43,907 nt of DNA from Paraglaciecola hydrolytica. GTDB lineage: Bacteria; Pseudomonadota; Gammaproteobacteria; Enterobacterales; Alteromonadaceae. Made by a program: the position numbers and the translations under genes. Below, in pieces: positions 36,929-43,907 of this stretch (within the stretch, counting starts at the first letter, position 1; each line of letters starts with the position of its first letter). The stretch spans positions 601,267 through 645,173 of the forward strand of contig NZ_LSNE01000003.1 of NCBI RefSeq assembly GCF_001565895.1. Direction: 5' to 3'. Below the pieces are notes generated by a model, which searched no databases, was not told the DNA's origin, and saw only the letters and a list, made by a program, of their open reading frames with translations.

Positions 36929-37774
36929 TCAATACATTGAAAAAGACGACGGACTAAATAAAGCTAAAGCACTGATTAACTGTAAGTTTGTGAAATCTAA
37001 TGCATTATCAATCTGTTCTAAATCTAAACCTAAAGATTCATAATGTTGGCTCTCAAGCCCCTCTTTGGCGGAATAAAACTCTTTAAAAACATTATTTACT
37101 GAAAGCAAGTAACTCAGTTGCAAGATCTGATCTTCACGACTTAAAGCCGTTGCTATATCCACATGAACTCGCTTAATTGGTTGATATATTTCTACTGGTA
37201 AGCCCCACAGCGTCATCAATTCAGCCGAAATATCTGCATAACTAAACTTAAGGTTGGCCAACTCCAACGTTAAGGGCTTAGTATCCGCATCAATCTTGGC
37301 ACAAGCACGTGCAACGTCAGGATTAAGTTTAACCATCACTAACTCACCTAAATTGTGGAGCAACCCGCAAACAAAGAGTCGCTCCGGCTCTTTAATACCC
37401 AATTCTTCTGCAAAATATTTAGCAAGCAAGCCACAACTCACCCCTCGTTCCCAAAAGCGTTCTAAATCTATTACATCAGGCTCTATGCTTTTAAACGCAT
37501 TGGCTACGCCATAAGCCAATACAAGATCATAAACAGACCTCGTACCAATGACTTGGATAGCTTTACTGACAGTAGTGATGGTATTAGGAAATTTATACAA
37601 TGCACTGTTCGAAATCTTTAATACCTGAGCCATGATGGCAGGATCATAGTTAATAATTTCGGCAATTTCATACATCGAGGCAGTTTCATCATCGATTAAC
37701 TGCTTAATTTTTACTACCGCTTCAGGTAGAACAAAAATATCATCGGCATTAATGGCATATTCTTTGGCATTCAT
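36929..37774 (-). CDS. HDOD-domain signalling protein
   Basis: 281 aa. A single HDOD domain covers about residues 15-215: INYDPAIMAQVLKISNSALY, GTRSVYDLVLAYGVANAF, FVCGLLHNLGELVMVKL. The HD catalytic pair is incomplete, as is usual for HDOD, so it acts as a non-enzymatic signalling scaffold, often in motility, stress or c-di-GMP networks. No receiver or output domain is fused. The ATG at 37774 is preferred over the TTG one codon earlier. Convergent with the thioesterase gene. Confidence 0.93.
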   Translation of the reverse strand: MNAKEYAINADDIFVLPEAVVKIKQLIDDETASMYEIAEIINYDPAIMAQVLKISNSALYKFPNTITTVSKAIQVIGTRSVYDLVLAYGVANAFKSIEPDVIDLERFWERGVSCGLLAKYFAEELGIKEPERLFVCGLLHNLGELVMVKLNPDVARACAKIDADTKPLTLELANLKFSYADISAELMTLWGLPVEIYQPIKRVHVDIATALSREDQILQLSYLLSVNNVFKEFYSAKEGLESQHYESLGLDLEQIDNALDFTNLQLISALALFSPSSFSMY

Positions 37775-38040
37775 CAATTATTGTGCTCGGTTTATAAACT
37801 CACCAAAGTGTAAACTAAGATTAATAAACACGCATAAAAAAACTTAGAAGAACTAAGAAAAACTAATTGAAACAAGTAAATAGCACTCTGAATAAACAGA
37901 AAATCTAATTATTTAATAAAACTCCTGTTTTAATTAACTCCATGTACGCACATTAGATTTATTTTATAACCGATCCCAAACTCACTATCAATATGTGCTC
38001 GCGGGATTGGTTGGTGATTCACCATTAAGATGGGATGGTA
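37775..38040. other. Gene-free AT-rich stretch
   Basis: AT-rich DNA upstream of the HDOD gene with short hairpins only (for example CTTAG-AAGAA-CTAAG near 37838 and GGTGA-T-TCACC near 38012). I see no gene. The HDOD promoter should lie here, but no clear hexamer pair stands out. Confidence 0.5.
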
Positions 38041-38126
38041 TAATTGGGAGCCTGGCGGTCGACTGCAGGGATGCAGGAGGTAGGGCGAAGCAGGATGCCA
38101 GAGCCGAGTGCTACTCTCACATGGGG
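38041..38126 (-). pseudogene. Duplicated 5S rRNA 3' end, split by a 48-bp insert
   Basis: 38041-38059 is identical to 38391-38409 and 38108-38126 is identical to 38410-38428, so 38 contiguous bases of the true 5S 3' end and its flank are present in two exactly adjoining halves. The 48 bp between (38060-38107) is foreign. No other part of a second 5S gene is present. Confidence 0.85.
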
Positions 38127-38215
38127 GTAAGCGAGGTTGTTTTAGGAACGCAGCCCGAGCGCACGACTCGCATGGATGCGAGGCTGGAGGCAGCTACAGG
38201 GAAGTATGACACCCA
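38060..38215 (+). repeat. Hairpin-bearing repeat element inside and after the 5S fragment
   Basis: Contains CTGCA-GGGA-TGCAG (38063-38076), GCGAAGCAGGATGCC with its surroundings, CTCGCAT-GG-ATGCGAG (38167-38182) and CTACAGGGAAGTAT. The GGGA and GG loops between perfect arms match stems 2 and 3 of the repeats at 2281-2393 and 6669-6761. An open frame runs through it, but its composition follows the repeats and it is unlikely to be a protein. Confidence 0.55.
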
Positions 38216-38360
38216 GATGATTTACGAGAATCTGTATTGTATAACACTTTATGGGTATGGTTCCCCTTTGGGATTTGCTCTGCGCGGCAGCGCTTAGAAT
38301 GAAGTCACCTTAAACAAGTTCAATAAAGGCCTGTTGTTTTGCGACCATTAGAAACGAAAA

Positions 38361-38386
38361 AAGCCCCTCATAATCATGAAGGGCTT
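38361..38386 (-). terminator. Terminator of the rrn operon
   Basis: On the minus strand AAGCCCTTCAT-GAT-TATGAGGGGCTT followed by TTTTCGTTTC, just after the 5S gene. Confidence 0.9.
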
Positions 38387-38398
38387 AATCTAATTGGG

Positions 38399-38517
38399 AG
38401 CCTGGCGGTGTGCTACTCTCACATGGGGAGACCCCACACTACCATCGCCGCTAATGCGTTTCACTTCTGAGTTCGGAATGGGATCAGGTGGTACCGCATC
38501 GCTATGGCCGCCAGGCA
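38399..38517 (-). rRNA. rrf: 5S ribosomal RNA
   Basis: About 119 nt on the minus strand, starting TGCCTGGCGGCC and including CCGAACTCAGAAGTGAAACG and GATGGTAGTGTGGGGTCTCC, then closing with CCGCCAGGC. Ends are set by homology to E. coli 5S and may be off by one or two bases. Last gene of the rrn operon. Confidence 0.97.
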
Positions 38518-38672
38518 TAAACTGGTTACAATTTCGAAAGCTGATGCACTTGCGTGCGGTAATCGAGGCTAAGAAGCACTTAGTCTTACTCTGTCTGTCT
38601 TAATACTTGTCTACATACTCGTCAATTTACGCTACACATCTTATGTGCAGCAGAAACTTATTTGGGCGTTGT

Positions 38673-41547
<2,875 letters not shown>

Positions 41548-41896
41548 ATACAACCCCAAATAACCTTCTTTTATTTGACGTACACACTCTCAACATAGAC
41601 CTAAGCCTAAATTGCATTTGTGCTCTGCATGCGTGACAAGTACTAATCTTTGTCAGATAGAGTAAGTTCTTTCGAGCTTCTCTTATTTGTTTCGATTACT
41701 TTTTTATCAGCTTTCCAAATTGTTAAAGAACATTTAAGGTTTAAAAAACCTTAATCAATTCGCACTACTTAAATACGTATTGATTAAGGCTACTTAATCT
41801 TGTTACCGAGAGTCTTAATCTTTTCTAATCAAGGCATGTAGTGAGGACGTTTAGCCTGCTAAACGACGAACTACATAACGCAGAGTAGAAGAGATT
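41548..41896 (-). other. 16S-23S spacer, part next to 23S
   Basis: A 349-nt gene-free part of the transcribed spacer. It holds a boxA at 41721-41732 and a hairpin CGTTTAG-CCTG-CTAAACG (41848-41865) within a longer pairing GTAGT..ACTAC, plus sequence that should pair with the far side of 23S to form the processing stem. Confidence 0.8.
41721..41732 (-). promoter_or_regulatory. boxA antitermination element before 23S
   Basis: TGTTCTTTAACA on the minus strand, followed by ATTTGGAAAG, as in rrn spacers; recruits the Nus/SuhB antitermination complex. Confidence 0.85.
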
Positions 41897-41973
<77 letters not shown>

Positions 41974-41977
41974 AAAT

Positions 41978-42053
41978 TGGTGGAGCTAAGCAGGATCGAA
42001 CTGCTGACCTCCTGCGTGCAAGGCAGGCGCTCTCCCAGCTGAGCTATAGCCCC
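41978..42053 (-). tRNA. tRNA-Ala (anticodon TGC)
   Basis: 76 nt with encoded CCA. Acceptor GGGGCTA/TAGCTCC, anticodon loop CTTGCAC, T-arm GTTCGATCC. Only 4 bp separate it from tRNA-Ile. It lies next to 16S, the reverse of the E. coli order. Confidence 0.97.
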
Positions 42054-42153
42054 TTCTTATGCCTGCGGCATTTAGAAACGGTCTCTCGGTTCTTTTACTA
42101 ATAACAAGTCAATCTGTGTGAACACTCAACGAAACAAATGTTCGCCGTAATAG

Positions 42154-43688
<1,535 letters not shown>

Positions 43689-43763
43689 AATATAACTAAA
43701 TCATGAATTTTTTTGGTGAACACTCATCTCGTGAATGTCCACACAGATTGTCTTGTTATTAAT

Positions 43764-43775
43764 TGTTAAAGAACA
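43764..43775 (-). promoter_or_regulatory. boxA in the rrn leader
   Basis: TGTTCTTTAACA on the minus strand between promoter and 16S; the same sequence occurs in the spacer at 41721-41732. Confidence 0.85.
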
Positions 43776-43845
43776 TGCCATATAGGCTGCTTCCGTAGAA
43801 GCGTGCTTTAGATGATGTCCGAAGACCCTCTTAAGCGGGACGCGC

Positions 43846-43873
43846 ATATTACGCTATCCGGTTTCGTTGTCAA
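43846..43873 (-). promoter_or_regulatory. rRNA operon promoter (P1-like)
   Basis: Minus strand TTGACA (43873-43868), 16-bp spacer, TAATAT (43851-43846), then a GC-rich discriminator GCGCGTCCC, as expected for stringent control. Upstream, AAAATTTATTTTAAAAACT is an AT-rich UP-element-like tract. Confidence 0.92.
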
Positions 43874-43907
43874 CAAAGTTTTTAAAATAAATTTTAAACC
43901 CTTTCTC

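Noticed and set aside
37995-38297. 100-codon plus-strand open frame through the interrupted 5S fragment
   Set aside because: Its sequence is explained by the 5S 3' end and GC-rich hairpin repeats; no ribosome-binding site or recognisable protein.

Overview
The window looks like chromosomal DNA from a marine gammaproteobacterium, most likely an Alteromonadales/Alteromonadaceae member (Glaciecola/Paraglaciecola/Alteromonas-like). This is inferred from gene content: a glgX-glgB-malQ/gapA/glgC glycogen block, a LiuR-controlled leucine/isovalerate operon, a long second GAPDH, and a gammaproteobacterial rrn operon. No species is claimed.

Layout. Positions 1-2038 hold the 5' part of an AGCS sodium:amino-acid symporter gene and an M14 carboxypeptidase gene, both on the minus strand. 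Positions 2281-6840 form an accessory island. It contains an IS110-family transposase gene with a structured upstream region, followed by an integrase-less array of four integron gene cassettes whose attC sites can be paired base by base. The island is bounded on both sides by inverted copies of a repeat made of three hairpins. Between these copies' hairpins the stem sequences differ while pairing is kept.

Positions 6847-17914 are central carbon metabolism: a long GAPDH, MsrB, the glgX-glgB-malQ minus-strand operon, then the divergent gapA with a clear sigma70 promoter and a HexR-like site, and a hexose-6-phosphate mutarotase. glgC lies 15 kb further on (32380-33642), and no glgA is present. 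Positions 17925-22889 carry a periplasmic-sensing diguanylate cyclase and a likely thiolase/kynurenine formamidase-like hydrolase/kynureninase operon. The latter diverges from liuR-liuA-liuB-liuC-liuD-liuE (23109-30038) across a shared intergenic region with a near-perfect LiuR-type palindrome. Together these encode degradation of leucine and probably kynurenine to acetyl-CoA, acetoacetate and anthranilate.

Positions 30051-37774 carry a small STAS-like protein, an SRPBCC protein, a GlxA-type regulator, glgC, an alpha/beta hydrolase with a Spinster-like MFS transporter, a TesB-like thioesterase and an HDOD protein. The right end (38399-43907, minus strand) is a complete rrn operon: promoter, boxA, 16S, tRNA-Ala, tRNA-Ile, 23S, 5S, terminator. 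Just beyond the terminator is a duplicated 5S 3' end split exactly by a 48-bp hairpin-bearing insert.

The most noteworthy material is the island at 2.28-6.84 kb (cassette array, IS110 element and non-coding structured repeats) and the interrupted 5S fragment at 38.04-38.22 kb, whose hairpins resemble those flanking the island.
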